From Psychrobacter sp. 4Dc (GTDB lineage: Bacteria; Pseudomonadota; Gammaproteobacteria; Pseudomonadales; Moraxellaceae), in NCBI RefSeq assembly GCF_002836715.1, contig NZ_PJAT01000081.1:1-45057 (forward strand): a DNA stretch of 45,057 nucleotides. Reading direction: 5' to 3'. Positions 1 to 9,400 of the stretch are shown here, in pieces (position 1 is the first letter of the stretch; the number at the start of each line of letters is the position of its first letter). The notes below the pieces were generated by a model. The model was not told the origin of the DNA, made no database searches, and saw only the letters and a list, made by a program, of their open reading frames with translations. Position numbers and translations under genes: made by a program.

Positions 1-7
1 GTATATT

Positions 8-748
8 ATGGATAAACCAAAAAACTCAATCGAATTTTTACTCACCGGACGGCACGCCTTATTCACCGATCCTATCACTCGCATTGGTGGTGAAAAGACC
101 AGCTACCACTTGCCTACTTATGAAGCCTTAAAAGGCGTCTGTAAAAGCATTTACTGGAAGCCTAGTATCATTTGGTATATCGATAAAGTACGGGTGATAA
201 ACCCGATTCGTACACAAACCAAAGGTATGAAGCCGATTAGATATCATAAAGACGGCAATGATTTGGCTTATTACACTTATCTTCATGACGTAGCTTATCA
301 AGTACAAGCACATTTTGAATGGAATATGTACCGTCCAGAGCTTGAAGCGGATCGCATAGATGGCAAGCATTATAGTATTGCCAAGCGTATGGTCGATAAA
401 GGCGGTCGGCAAGATATATTTTTAGGCGCGAGAGAATGTCAAGGCTATGTCGAACCTTGCGTGTTTGGTAGTGGTACAGGCGCTTATGATGATACTGATG
501 AGCTGGGATACGGGCTGATGTTTCATAGTTTTGCTTATCCTGATGAGACTGGCATAGATGAATTGCACAGTCGCTTTTGGCACGCTGTGATGCGTTTTGG
601 GGTTATAGAGTTCCCTAAGCCCACTGATGACTTGCAAGCTGACAGTAATAACAGTATGCCCAATCGATTTGTCCGCGCTATGAGCGCTAAGACCTTTACG
701 CTTGATGAGAATATTGAGTCTGTCACCAGTACGGAGGAGTCGCTATGA
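8..748 (+). CDS. cas5c: Cas5c (Cas5d), type I-C pre-crRNA endonuclease and Cascade subunit
   Basis: This 246-residue RAMP protein is Cas5 of subtype I-C. In this subtype Cas6 is absent, so Cas5c cuts the pre-crRNA in the repeat and then caps the 5' handle of the crRNA in Cascade. Tyr49 (in SIYWKP) and Lys120-His121 (in DGKHYS) fall where Tyr46, Lys116 and His117 of Bacillus halodurans Cas5d lie, so the nuclease centre looks intact. That residue match is from memory of the family, not an alignment. The C-terminal half carries the glycine-rich VFGSGTGAY segment. The start codon is only 7 bases from the window edge, so a ribosome binding site and a longer N-terminus cannot be judged. The stop codon overlaps the cas8c start as ATGA, showing translational coupling. 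cas3 would be expected just upstream, outside the window. Confidence 0.95.
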   Translation: MDKPKNSIEFLLTGRHALFTDPITRIGGEKTSYHLPTYEALKGVCKSIYWKPSIIWYIDKVRVINPIRTQTKGMKPIRYHKDGNDLAYYTYLHDVAYQVQAHFEWNMYRPELEADRIDGKHYSIAKRMVDKGGRQDIFLGARECQGYVEPCVFGSGTGAYDDTDELGYGLMFHSFAYPDETGIDELHSRFWHAVMRFGVIEFPKPTDDLQADSNNSMPNRFVRAMSAKTFTLDENIESVTSTEESL

Positions 749-2895
749 GCTGGTTGCAACGACTATATCAAACCTATGAGCTGGCTAGCCAGAACGAAGA
801 GATTCAAGCGCAAGAAAGCAGCTTAATGCCTTATTATCATGTCAATCAAAACGTGCAAATTATTGTTACTATCAACGATAAAGGCGACTTCGTTAATGTT
901 GAGGTATGCCGAGACGGCAACGGTAAGGTTAAATCAAGCTACTTAGTTATTCCAGCGACCAATGATTCTGCTAACCGTACTTCGGGTGCTGTAGCGCACC
1001 CACTATCCGATAAGTTGCAATATGTTGGTAAAGACTTTCATGAGTATAGCGATGGCAGTAAAAAGGATTTATATCCTTTGTACGAGCAAGAGCTATCTAC
1101 TTGGTGTCAGTCAGAATACGCTCATCCAAAAGCACAAGCTGTTCTCAATTATGTACAAAAGGGCACGCTAGTCCAAGATTTATTAGAGGCGAATGTTTTG
1201 ATTGCTGACCCTGATGATACCAGCAAACTTGCCTACCCTGAACAAGCTAGCGATTATCCTGATAGCCTTTTGTCATCGTTGAATAAAAACAAAGGAGTCT
1301 TCGACCAAGGCGCAGCGTTTATTGCTTGGCGCGTCACTGCTACAGAACTGGGCAAACAAGCTGAACACGGTGTGCCTGAAACATGGCGAGATGAGAGCTT
1401 GTTTGAGTCATGGCAGCAGTTTTATGCCACCCTTGATAGCACTGATGGCTTTTGTTATATCACTGGTAAAGACAGTCCGCTGGCAAGCAAACATCCCAAT
1501 CGCATCCTGCGTAGTGCCACCAATGCCAAGCTTATCTCTGCCAATGATTTAGACAGTTTTACCTTTTTGGGTCGCTTTACTGATAATAAAAAGTCTATTG
1601 AAGCGCATGGGCTACAAGGGGCGAATATCAGTGCCGTAGTCACTGAAAAAGCTCATGCTGCGCTATCATGGCTATTGTCTCGCCAAGGGCGCGAAGATGC
1701 CGGTCAAGCGGTCGTTGCTTGGGCAATCTCGGGTAAAGAAACCCCGCAGCCCACTCAAGAGATTGATGAAGATGAGCCTTTCAATGTTGAAGAAGTCGTT
1801 GAGTCAGCGGACTTAGAGGAAGAGGAAACCAATTCTTTTGCGATGTCTGAAGATGAAGAGTTTGATGAAATAGACGATGAATCGGAATATAGCGAAATAG
1901 ATGAAACCACAGTAAATGAAAAGCCATCTAATAACCTTACTCATAGTAATAATCTAGGTCAGACCTTTGCTACGCACCTTAATAATACTATGCAAGGCTA
2001 TCGTCAACAGCTCGATGCTCATGACCAAATCTCAATTATAACTTTAGATGCCGCTACCCCTGGGCGTATGGCGGTTACCTATTATCATGAAACCATGCCA
2101 AACGATTATATTGATGCCTTAGCGTGCTGGTATCAGCAGTTTTCTTGGTATGCCACTTATAAAGATAGCGATACCAATGAGCGTAAGCTGACTATCAAAG
2201 CGCCAATACCTAAGCTGATAGCACAAGTGGCTTATGGCTCTCGCCTATCAGATGCGCTTAAAAAGCAAGTCGTCTCGCAAGTATTACCTTGTATCGTGGA
2301 GGGAGAAGCAAGGCGATTCCCTTGGCAACTGGTAGATTTATGTATTAAACGTGCCTGTAATCCATTGGCATTAGAACATTGGGAATGGGAGCAAGCATTA
2401 GGTGTCGCCTGTGCTTTATACCGTGGATATCATTTGCGTCAATCAGACCATAAAAAAAGGAGCTATACCGTGGCATTACAAACAGACTATAACAGCCGAG
2501 ATTATTTATATGGTCGCCTGTTAGCGGTTGCCGAAGATATTGAGAGCTTGGCGTTATATATCGCTGGCGAAAAGCGCAATACAACAGCACAGCGTTATAT
2601 GCAGCAGTTTGCCAATCGACCCTTTACCACATGGCGCAATATTGAGCTGGCTCTCAAACCTTATGAGAACCGTCTAAAATCAAATCGTGCAGGTTATCTA
2701 GCCAATATGCAGGACTTACTCGACCAAATTATGAATCGCTTTGACGTTGAAGACTTCAATAACGATTCCGCCTTGTCAGGTGAGTTTTTGCTTGGTTATC
2801 ACAGTCAAAAAATGCAAATAAAACTTGATAAACAGCAAGCAAAAAAGGCTCGTGAAGACAAGAAGCATTTAGAAGAGATTAACAAAACTGCTTAA
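745..2895 (+). CDS. cas8c: Cas8c (Csd1), large subunit of type I-C Cascade
   Basis: The 716-residue protein is the large subunit of the I-C interference complex. In the family it recognises the PAM and helps open target DNA. Identity rests on its position between cas5c and cas7c and on Csd1-like segments such as DGFCYITGKDSP and WAISGKETPQP, the former a Cys-containing motif near residue 235. It is about 100 residues longer than the usual Cas8c (near 600). The excess is mostly a very acidic stretch at about residues 338-392, in which roughly half the residues are Asp or Glu. The start is set by the ATGA overlap with cas5c and a GGAGG-type site at 733-738. A second in-frame start near the 3' end (2470) appears to give the small subunit; see cas11c. 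Confidence 0.95.
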   Translation: MSWLQRLYQTYELASQNEEIQAQESSLMPYYHVNQNVQIIVTINDKGDFVNVEVCRDGNGKVKSSYLVIPATNDSANRTSGAVAHPLSDKLQYVGKDFHEYSDGSKKDLYPLYEQELSTWCQSEYAHPKAQAVLNYVQKGTLVQDLLEANVLIADPDDTSKLAYPEQASDYPDSLLSSLNKNKGVFDQGAAFIAWRVTATELGKQAEHGVPETWRDESLFESWQQFYATLDSTDGFCYITGKDSPLASKHPNRILRSATNAKLISANDLDSFTFLGRFTDNKKSIEAHGLQGANISAVVTEKAHAALSWLLSRQGREDAGQAVVAWAISGKETPQPTQEIDEDEPFNVEEVVESADLEEEETNSFAMSEDEEFDEIDDESEYSEIDETTVNEKPSNNLTHSNNLGQTFATHLNNTMQGYRQQLDAHDQISIITLDAATPGRMAVTYYHETMPNDYIDALACWYQQFSWYATYKDSDTNERKLTIKAPIPKLIAQVAYGSRLSDALKKQVVSQVLPCIVEGEARRFPWQLVDLCIKRACNPLALEHWEWEQALGVACALYRGYHLRQSDHKKRSYTVALQTDYNSRDYLYGRLLAVAEDIESLALYIAGEKRNTTAQRYMQQFANRPFTTWRNIELALKPYENRLKSNRAGYLANMQDLLDQIMNRFDVEDFNNDSALSGEFLLGYHSQKMQIKLDKQQAKKAREDKKHLEEINKTA
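2470..2895 (+). CDS. cas11c: Cas11c small subunit, internal translation product of cas8c
   Basis: Inside cas8c a GTG codon lies in the same frame (codon 576) behind a run of A ending in AAGGAG at 2457-2462, seven bases upstream. This is one of the best Shine-Dalgarno sites in the cas operon although it lies within a coding sequence. Translation from here gives 141 residues matching the C-terminal helical part of Cas8c. In type I-C, I-B and I-D systems the small subunit Cas11 is known to be made by such internal initiation from the large-subunit gene, and it lines the belly of Cascade. The size and place fit. What is seen is the ribosome binding site and frame; the product itself is inferred. 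Confidence 0.78.
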   Translation: MALQTDYNSRDYLYGRLLAVAEDIESLALYIAGEKRNTTAQRYMQQFANRPFTTWRNIELALKPYENRLKSNRAGYLANMQDLLDQIMNRFDVEDFNNDSALSGEFLLGYHSQKMQIKLDKQQAKKAREDKKHLEEINKTA

Positions 2896-2943
2896 TTCAA
2901 ACTTTTGAATATCTGCATTTAAAATTTAATAAAAGGATAAATC

Positions 2944-3840
2944 ATGACCGCCTCTATTCAAACCCCGATCAGTACAAAAATTGACTTCGCCCTAATCATT
3001 GGGGTGCATAATGCCAATCCAAATGGTGATCCGCTAAATGGTAACCGTCCTCGCACTGACTTTGCAGGTAACGGTGAAATCACTGATGTTTGCTTAAAGC
3101 GTAAAATTCGTGACCGTCTGCAAGAGTCTGATGAGAATATCTTTGTACAGTCAGATGAGAAAAAAACTGATGGTATGACCAGTCTAAAAAACCGCGCTTA
3201 TGATGAAGAAGTAGGCTTAGGTAAGAATGCGTTTGAAGCCAATAAAAAAGAAAATATCGAAGCCAAGCGCGATGAAACCGCGCAAAAAGCCTGTGATAAA
3301 TGGTTCGATGTACGTGCTTTTGGTCAAGTATTCGCCTTTAAAGCAGATACTAAAGGCGCGGATGGCGTGTCTATTCCTATCCGAGGACCTGTCACTATCC
3401 AGTCAGCCTTTAGCTTGCAACCTGTGGACATTACTAGTACTCAAATTACTAAGAGTGTCAGCGGTGAGGGTGACGGCACGAAAAAAGGTAGTGATACTAT
3501 GGGTATGAAGCACCGCGTTGATGAAGGTATTTATGTCACTTATGGTGCGATTACCCCGCAGTTAGCTGAGCGTACTGGCTTTAGTGATGAAGACGCTGAA
3601 AAGATAAAACAAATTTTACCCAAACTGTTTGAAGGCGACGCGTCATCAGCTCGTCCTGAAGGCAGTATGCAAGTCAAAAAGGTGATTTGGTGGCAGCATA
3701 ACAGTAAGTCAGGTCAATATTCGTCTGCTAAAGTTCATCGTAGTTTAAAAGAGTTACTTGATGATAAAGGTGAGTTTGATGAAGACGTATTAAAGTCAGC
3801 GTTAGAAGGATTGGAGCCCGAAACTATTGAAGGATTTTAA
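2944..3840 (+). CDS. cas7c: Cas7c (Csd2), backbone subunit of type I-C Cascade
   Basis: This 298-residue protein is the crRNA-binding backbone subunit, present in about seven copies per complex in known I-C Cascades. The N-terminal signature is clear: NANPNGDP near residue 25, then a G-N-R-P-R-x-D block and an ITDVCLKRKIRD block, as in Csd2. A second conserved region follows at FDVRAFGQVFAF, then IPIRGPVTIQSAFS. It starts 48 bases after cas8c behind AAAAGGA (2932-2938). The gap to cas4 is about 80 bases with no clear terminator, so the genes are probably one transcript. Confidence 0.96.
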   Translation: MTASIQTPISTKIDFALIIGVHNANPNGDPLNGNRPRTDFAGNGEITDVCLKRKIRDRLQESDENIFVQSDEKKTDGMTSLKNRAYDEEVGLGKNAFEANKKENIEAKRDETAQKACDKWFDVRAFGQVFAFKADTKGADGVSIPIRGPVTIQSAFSLQPVDITSTQITKSVSGEGDGTKKGSDTMGMKHRVDEGIYVTYGAITPQLAERTGFSDEDAEKIKQILPKLFEGDASSARPEGSMQVKKVIWWQHNSKSGQYSSAKVHRSLKELLDDKGEFDEDVLKSALEGLEPETIEGF

Positions 3841-3923
3841 GTTATTCTTAACTTTTGACACTTGGGCAAACTTTAATAAATAAGGTTTGCTTAAAATTTA
3901 TACTTAATTCAGAGCCAGAAATC

Positions 3924-4559
3924 ATGCAAATCCTCTACCTATCACGCTTGCAACACTATCTATTCTGCCCACGTCAGTTTGCGCTGATAGAGCTTGAGTG
4001 CGCGTGGGAAGAGAATATCTTTACCGCTGAAGGTCAGGTCATGCATGAAAAGGTTAACTCTGGTGGTCACGATACGCGCGGTAATATAAAGACCGTGCGT
4101 ACCTTGCGATTAGGGCATGAGGCATTGGGACTAGAAGGTGTTGCTGATGTCGTCGAATATCATACCGATGATGATGGTCAGAAAACGCCCTTCCCGATTG
4201 AATACAAACGCGGTAAGCCCAAATCACACCGTGCTGATGAGGTGCAGCTATGCGCCCAAGCGTTGTGCTTGGAGGACATGCACGACTGTACTGTTCCTAA
4301 AGGCGCATTATTTTATGGTAAAACCCGTCGACGTCATGCGGTGACTTTCGATGATGAGCTACGGCAAATTACCTTAGACGCTATCAATGACTGTCGGCAA
4401 ATTGTAGATAGTGGGCAAACGCCTAAACCAACCTATAGCACCAGTAAGTGTCGCAACTGTTCGCTTAAAGATATATGTCATCCAAAGATTTTTAATAAAA
4501 ACGCTAAGGCTTGGTTAAGCAAAAGAATAGCGACCAGTTTAGAGGAAACGAATCACTGA
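3924..4559 (+). CDS. cas4: Cas4, RecB-like nuclease with Fe-S cluster (spacer acquisition)
   Basis: This 211-residue Cas4 works with Cas1-Cas2 in I-C systems to select PAM-proximal prespacers and trim them. The start at 3924 (MQILYLSRLQ) is preferred over the upstream in-frame extension to 3855, because family members begin close to the LSRLQHYLFCPRQ segment. The [4Fe-4S] ligands are visible: Cys15 and the Cys176, Cys179, Cys185 cluster (CxxCx5C). The PD-(D/E)xK core is also complete: His41, Asp75 (in GVADVVE), Glu93-x-Lys95 (in IEYKRGK) and Gln108. The ribosome binding site is weak, suggesting coupling to upstream translation. Unlike most I-C loci, cas4 is followed by a 295-base gap before cas1 that holds a decayed antisense gene. 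Confidence 0.95.
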   Translation: MQILYLSRLQHYLFCPRQFALIELECAWEENIFTAEGQVMHEKVNSGGHDTRGNIKTVRTLRLGHEALGLEGVADVVEYHTDDDGQKTPFPIEYKRGKPKSHRADEVQLCAQALCLEDMHDCTVPKGALFYGKTRRRHAVTFDDELRQITLDAINDCRQIVDSGQTPKPTYSTSKCRNCSLKDICHPKIFNKNAKAWLSKRIATSLEETNH

Positions 4560-4591
4560 TTTATTGACGTATTATTATTGGCATACAGATA

Positions 4592-4744
4592 TTAATCCTC
4601 TTTTTGAGGCTGCGCATCATTCTTAGGCTGTTGCGGACTTAATTGCTTGCCTTTATTACCTTGCGCTTGATCATAAGCTTTGTTAGTACCATCAGTGCCT
4701 TTATTAGGGTTTTACATATCAGCTTCGTTGTTGGAGGTGCTCAT
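4592..4744 (-). pseudogene. Decayed small hydrophilic protein gene between cas4 and cas1
   Basis: On the minus strand an ATG at 4744-4742, with an A/G-rich GGAAAAAAT leader, opens MSTSNNEADM. It then meets TAA at 4714-4712 and continues in the same frame as a Gly/Asn/Gln/Lys-rich peptide (NPNKGTDGTN, YDQAQGNKGKQ) to a stop at 4594-4592. Read through, it would be about 50 residues. The composition looks like the short, disordered, stress-type proteins found in Moraxellaceae, but I cannot name a family. A single substitution (AAA or CAA to TAA) would explain the break. It lies antisense inside the cas operon, so it was probably acquired by insertion or rearrangement. A short functional ORF with a later start is possible but less likely. 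Confidence 0.5.
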
Positions 4745-4854
4745 ATTTTTTCCTTGATAATAGTTGAGGATTAGCTGATTTAACGTAGCACAATATAGAA
4801 TCACATTCAAAATAAAACAGAATCAAATGCTTAAAACAATGATTAGGAAAACCT

Positions 4855-5886
4855 ATGCGCCCTTTAAAGAACACCTTATTCGTCCAAACCCAAGGCGCAT
4901 GGCTCAATAAGCAGGGCGAGAACGTGGTTATGAATATCGACTACGAGGTCAAGGGTCGCGTACCTATTCATAAACTGGACGCAATTGTCTGCTTTGGGCA
5001 GGTGTCGATATCACCAGCATTAATGGCTCATTGTACCGATAACGCTATTACTATTACCCATCTCAATCGTTATGGTAAGTTTCAAGCGCGTATTGAAGGC
5101 GCAGTCAGTGGCAATGTGCTGTTGCGCCGGGAGCAGTATCGTATCAGTGATGACCCTGAGCGAGTGCAGCCCATCTGTCACAGCGTCATCTTAGGTAAAG
5201 TGCATAATCAGCGCCAAGTTATTCGTCGCTACTTGCGAGATTATAAAAATCAGCTAGATGAGGCAACTATTAGTAAATTAGAATCAGCTCAAAAGCGTTT
5301 AGAGCATGGTCTAAATAAAATTCTAGCAACTCAAAATCTGCCTGATCTATTAGGTCGGGAAGGTGAGATGGCGAGCACTTATTTTAGTGTGTTTCCACAT
5401 TTTATTCGCAACCCTGACTTTAGCTTTCCTAAACGCACTCGCAATCCGCCCACTGACGCGGTCAATGCCCTACTCTCTTTTACTTATACCTTGATGACTC
5501 ATGATTGCCGTAGTGCGCTTGAGACCGTAGGACTCGATCCTGCTTGCGGGGTATTTCATCAGTTGCGCCCCGGACGCCCTTCTCTTGCACTAGATTTAGT
5601 TGAGGAGTTTCGTCCTATGGCTGACAGATTTGTATTGTCTTTAATTAATAAAAAGCAGTTAAGTAAGTCTGACTTTAAACAAGAAGCAAGTGGCGCTGTT
5701 TGGCTTAAGGATGATGCACGGCAAACCTTTTTTAAGGCATGGCATGACCGTAAACAGCAGACTATATATCATGAGTGGTTTGAAGAGACCGTACCGTTTG
5801 GTTTGCTCCCCCATTTACAGGCAACAATTATGGCGCGTCATATTCGAGGTGATATTGATGCTTATATTCCGTTCCTATGGAAGTAA
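4855..5886 (+). CDS. cas1: Cas1, integrase subunit of the spacer acquisition complex
   Basis: This 343-residue protein is the type I-C Cas1 (Csd family). With Cas2 it inserts new spacers at the leader end of the array. The N-terminal beta domain begins MRPLKNTLFVQTQGAWL. The helical domain contains the metal-binding residues: Glu169 (in GREGEMASTYF), His235 (in GVFHQLRPGRPS) and an acidic residue of the DLVEEFRP segment (about Glu250). The start has AGGA at about 4841-4844. The 110 bases upstream are AT-rich and could hold a separate promoter, since the antisense gene interrupts the operon here. Confidence 0.96.
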   Translation: MRPLKNTLFVQTQGAWLNKQGENVVMNIDYEVKGRVPIHKLDAIVCFGQVSISPALMAHCTDNAITITHLNRYGKFQARIEGAVSGNVLLRREQYRISDDPERVQPICHSVILGKVHNQRQVIRRYLRDYKNQLDEATISKLESAQKRLEHGLNKILATQNLPDLLGREGEMASTYFSVFPHFIRNPDFSFPKRTRNPPTDAVNALLSFTYTLMTHDCRSALETVGLDPACGVFHQLRPGRPSLALDLVEEFRPMADRFVLSLINKKQLSKSDFKQEASGAVWLKDDARQTFFKAWHDRKQQTIYHEWFEETVPFGLLPHLQATIMARHIRGDIDAYIPFLWK

Positions 5887-5921
5887 GTCGCTTAAATAAG
5901 CAATAAAAAAAGGGTTCTATT

Positions 5922-6212
5922 ATGATGGTATTGGTCACTTATGATATCAGTTCAGAGGGCACATCAAGTGCCAAACGTCTACGCCATATTGCCAAGCATT
6001 GTTTGAACTATGGGCAACGGGTACAATATTCAGTATTTGAAATCGAGGTCAATCCAGCTGAGTGGACGCGGCTTCGAGCCAAGCTTGAAGATATTATCGA
6101 TCATAGCGTTGATAGTTTGCGCTATTATTATCTTGGTAAAAACTGGCAAAATAAAGTGGAACATATTGGGGCAAAACCTGTGCTAGACTTAAACGATGTA
6201 TTGCTGTTTTAG
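5922..6212 (+). CDS. cas2: Cas2, structural partner of Cas1 in spacer acquisition
   Basis: This 96-residue Cas2 has the ferredoxin-like fold start MMVLVTYDIS, with Asp8 at the usual acidic position after the first strand. It also has the typical SVFEIEVNPAEW, LEDIIDHSVDSLRYYYLG and C-terminal beta segments. It bridges two Cas1 dimers in the integration complex. It lies 35 bases after cas1 with a short AAAGGG site. Two consecutive ATG codons at 5922 and 5925 are both possible starts. It is the last cas gene, and the array leader follows directly. Confidence 0.96.
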   Translation: MMVLVTYDISSEGTSSAKRLRHIAKHCLNYGQRVQYSVFEIEVNPAEWTRLRAKLEDIIDHSVDSLRYYYLGKNWQNKVEHIGAKPVLDLNDVLLF

Positions 6213-6459
6213 TCGGCATAATAAGCGGCAAATTTAGTATTTGACTGTAAAAAGGTCAGTGCGAACCTATAGCATACATAAAATCTCTAGGAGACTCGCA
6301 ATAGTCTCGCCATACTATTTAACAGATTGATTTTAATGACTTTATTTTATCACGATAAAACTTTGGTAAGCGAGATGCTTGCCAAATTCGCCTACAGTTT
6401 AGACGTTCGCAAATTCCGAGGTTTTTTCTTAACCTTATTAGCGACTTAGACTAGGGGCT
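6213..6459 (+). promoter_or_regulatory. CRISPR leader
   Basis: This 247-base, mostly AT-rich stretch between cas2 and the first repeat is where the array promoter and the Cas1-Cas2 integration signals should lie. It contains two inverted repeats. One is TTTTATC-AC-GATAAAA at 6345-6360 (perfect). The other is TTTGGTAAGC and GCTTGCCAAA around a 5-base loop at 6362-6386, with one G-U type mismatch. No convincing sigma-70 promoter was picked by eye. Leader polarity is supported by the repeats ending in ATTGAAAC on the plus strand and by the degenerate repeat at the far end. Confidence 0.8.
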
Positions 6460-9400
6460 TTCGCGTCCATCACGGGCGCGTGGATTGAAACTGTGGTCTA
6501 AATTCAACGGTAAAGCGGTTCTTAGTTCGCGTCCATCACGGGCGCGTGGATTGAAACTTTTATTTGATCTAGGTCGTTTGCGTACAACTGTTCGCGTCCA
6601 TCACGGGCGCGTGGATTGAAACCAGTCACCACGTATCAGGCGCACATTACCTGCTTCGCGTCCATCACGGGCGCGTGGATTGAAACACTAATAGCACAAA
6701 CAGCCGTTTTTTTATCAATTCGCGTCCATCACGGGCGCGTGGATTGAAACACTATTAATACGGTTTTTGCGCCCATGATAATTAGTTCGCGTCCATCACG
6801 GGCGCGTGGATTGAAACATCGAAGCTGTAGAGATGGCGCAAGACGCACTGTTCGCGTCCATCACGGGCGCGTGGATTGAAACATGTCATCAAACATCAAT
6901 GACCATGTGGACGCTTCGCGTCCATCACGGGCGCGTGGATTGAAACTGCAATAGCGCGTTCTCAGCCTGTTGGTACTGTGTTCGCGTCCATCACGGGCGC
7001 GTGGATTGAAACAGACAGAATTGAACGACCCGACACAGGTAAATCCTTCGCGTCCATCACGGGCGCGTGGATTGAAACTTTTGTGCAATGGTTAAAGAGG
7101 ACATGGCATGATTCGCGTCCATCACGGGCGCGTGGATTGAAACTTGAGGCTAAAGAACAAGATATGCACCAACACTTTCGCGTCCATCACGGGCGCGTGG
7201 ATTGAAACGTCCAGTAATGCACAGTTAGGGCATCAATCAATTCGCGTCCATCACGGGCGCGTGGATTGAAACTGGACGCTGTTTTTTAATATAAGGCATT
7301 GGTTTTTCGCGTCCATCACGGGCGCGTGGATTGAAACCCAATCCATACTATCGGCAGTCTCTTTGGCAATTCGCGTCCATCACGGGCGCGTGGATTGAAA
7401 CCATCCAGAGCGCAGTATTTTAATCAGCTCTATTTTCGCGTCCATCACGGGCGCGTGGATTGAAACATCGACACATACGCCACTATTAGCAGCGCATGTA
7501 GCTTCGCGTCCATCACGGGCGCGTGGATTGAAACGCTAGGTATATCGCAAACCCTGCCGCATCCCATGATTCGCGTCCATCACGGGCGCGTGGATTGAAA
7601 CCAACCTCACTTTTTAATACCAGGTCATACGACTTTCGCGTCCATCACGGGCGCGTGGATTGAAACATAGGGTCTGCAAACGATGCTGCTGACCAGTTGC
7701 TTCGCGTCCATCACGGGCGCGTGGATTGAAACATTCACGGCGGTATCTAAAACAGGATGCAATAGATTCGCGTCCATCACGGGCGCGTGGATTGAAACAG
7801 GATCAGCTTTACCGCTATTGATAGTCTTAGTATTCGCGTCCATCACGGGCGCGTGGATTGAAACCCAATCCTCATAAGTGTCACCTTCGCCATCGTCATT
7901 CGCGTCCATCACGGGCGCGTGGATTGAAACGATAAATTGTCAGGACGTGATACCTTGCCAATAGCTTCGCGTCCATCACGGGCGCGTGGATTGAAACAAT
8001 AACAATGGTAAGCCGTTGATTGTACCAACCTTCGCGTCCATCACGGGCGCGTGGATTGAAACAGATAATACACCCTATTAGGTGTGGCAATCGGGGTTCG
8101 CGTCCATCACGGGCGCGTGGATTGAAACCATCTAATCCTGACTACCCTATTATAGATAGTCGTTCGCGTCCATCACGGGCGCGTGGATTGAAACAAACTC
8201 AGACTTTTTATACGGATAAGGGGAACTTCGCGTCCATCACGGGCGCGTGGATTGAAACTACTTTTAAAGTAAAGCTACCCCAGTGGGAAATTCGCGTCCA
8301 TCACGGGCGCGTGGATTGAAACACGATAGCTGTACCGACGACAGCAGACGTTGAGGTTTCGCGTCCATCACGGGCGCGTGGATTGAAACACTCAAAAGAG
8401 AGTCAGTTTGAGTCAGTGGTTATTCGCGTCCATCACGGGCGCGTGGATTGAAACCTATCTAGCACTTGGGATGGTGTGGCGCGTCATTCGCGTCCATCAC
8501 GGGCGCGTGGATTGAAACTCGTCTGTAGTTTTGGACGCACTCAATACCACTTCGCGTCCATCACGGGCGCGTGGATTGAAACACCCCTGCTGACACGCTA
8601 TTTAGCCCTGCTGTGATTCGCGTCCATCACGGGCGCGTGGATTGAAACAGTATATATATATCCCAGCTATGAAACTAACACCTTCGCGTCCATCACGGGC
8701 GCGTGGATTGAAACCAATTTGCAGGTAGTGTGGCAAGTCCGACGAATGATTCGCGTCCATCACGGGCGCGTGGATTGAAACCATTGGCGAGATGACCCAC
8801 GCAAAGATGATAAGTTCGCGTCCATCACGGGCGCGTGGATTGAAACCCTTTAAAGCGTGACAGTGCGATTGAGCTGCTTTCGCGTCCATCACGGGCGCGT
8901 GGATTGAAACTTGCAACATATGAATGGCCAAGATAGATGGATTCTTCGCGTCCATCACGGGCGCGTGGATTGAAACTAAATAGAGGGTATTAATATGCAA
9001 CATGAAACATTCGCGTCCATCACGGGCGCGTGGATTGAAACACCATGTTAGATTTAAACTCAGCATAAGCGGCTGTTTTCGCGTCCATCACGGGCGCGTG
9101 GATTGAAACTATAGCAATTTAGCGAAAAATCCTTATTGCAGCTTTCGCGTCCATCACGGGCGCGTGGATTGAAACATACTAACCCCTGAGCCTGCCAGCT
9201 CAGGGGTTATTCGCGTCCATCACGGGCGCGTGGATTGAAACCGCAAGCAAGAAGGCATGGACGGCATACAGTCTTCGCGTCCATCACGGGCGCGTGGATT
9301 GAAACCTGCTCGTCGGTAAATTGCTCGTCGTCACCCTCGTTCGCGTCCATCACGGGCGCGTGGATTGAAACATCAATCATCAAAGCAAGCTCTGGCACCG

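Noticed and set aside
3855..3923. Longer N-terminus for Cas4 starting at 3855
   Set aside because: The extra 23 residues have no family similarity, and Cas4 proteins begin near the LSRLQHYLFCPR segment.
6213..6459. A protein gene between cas2 and the array
   Set aside because: No frame of useful length with a start signal; the stretch fits a leader.
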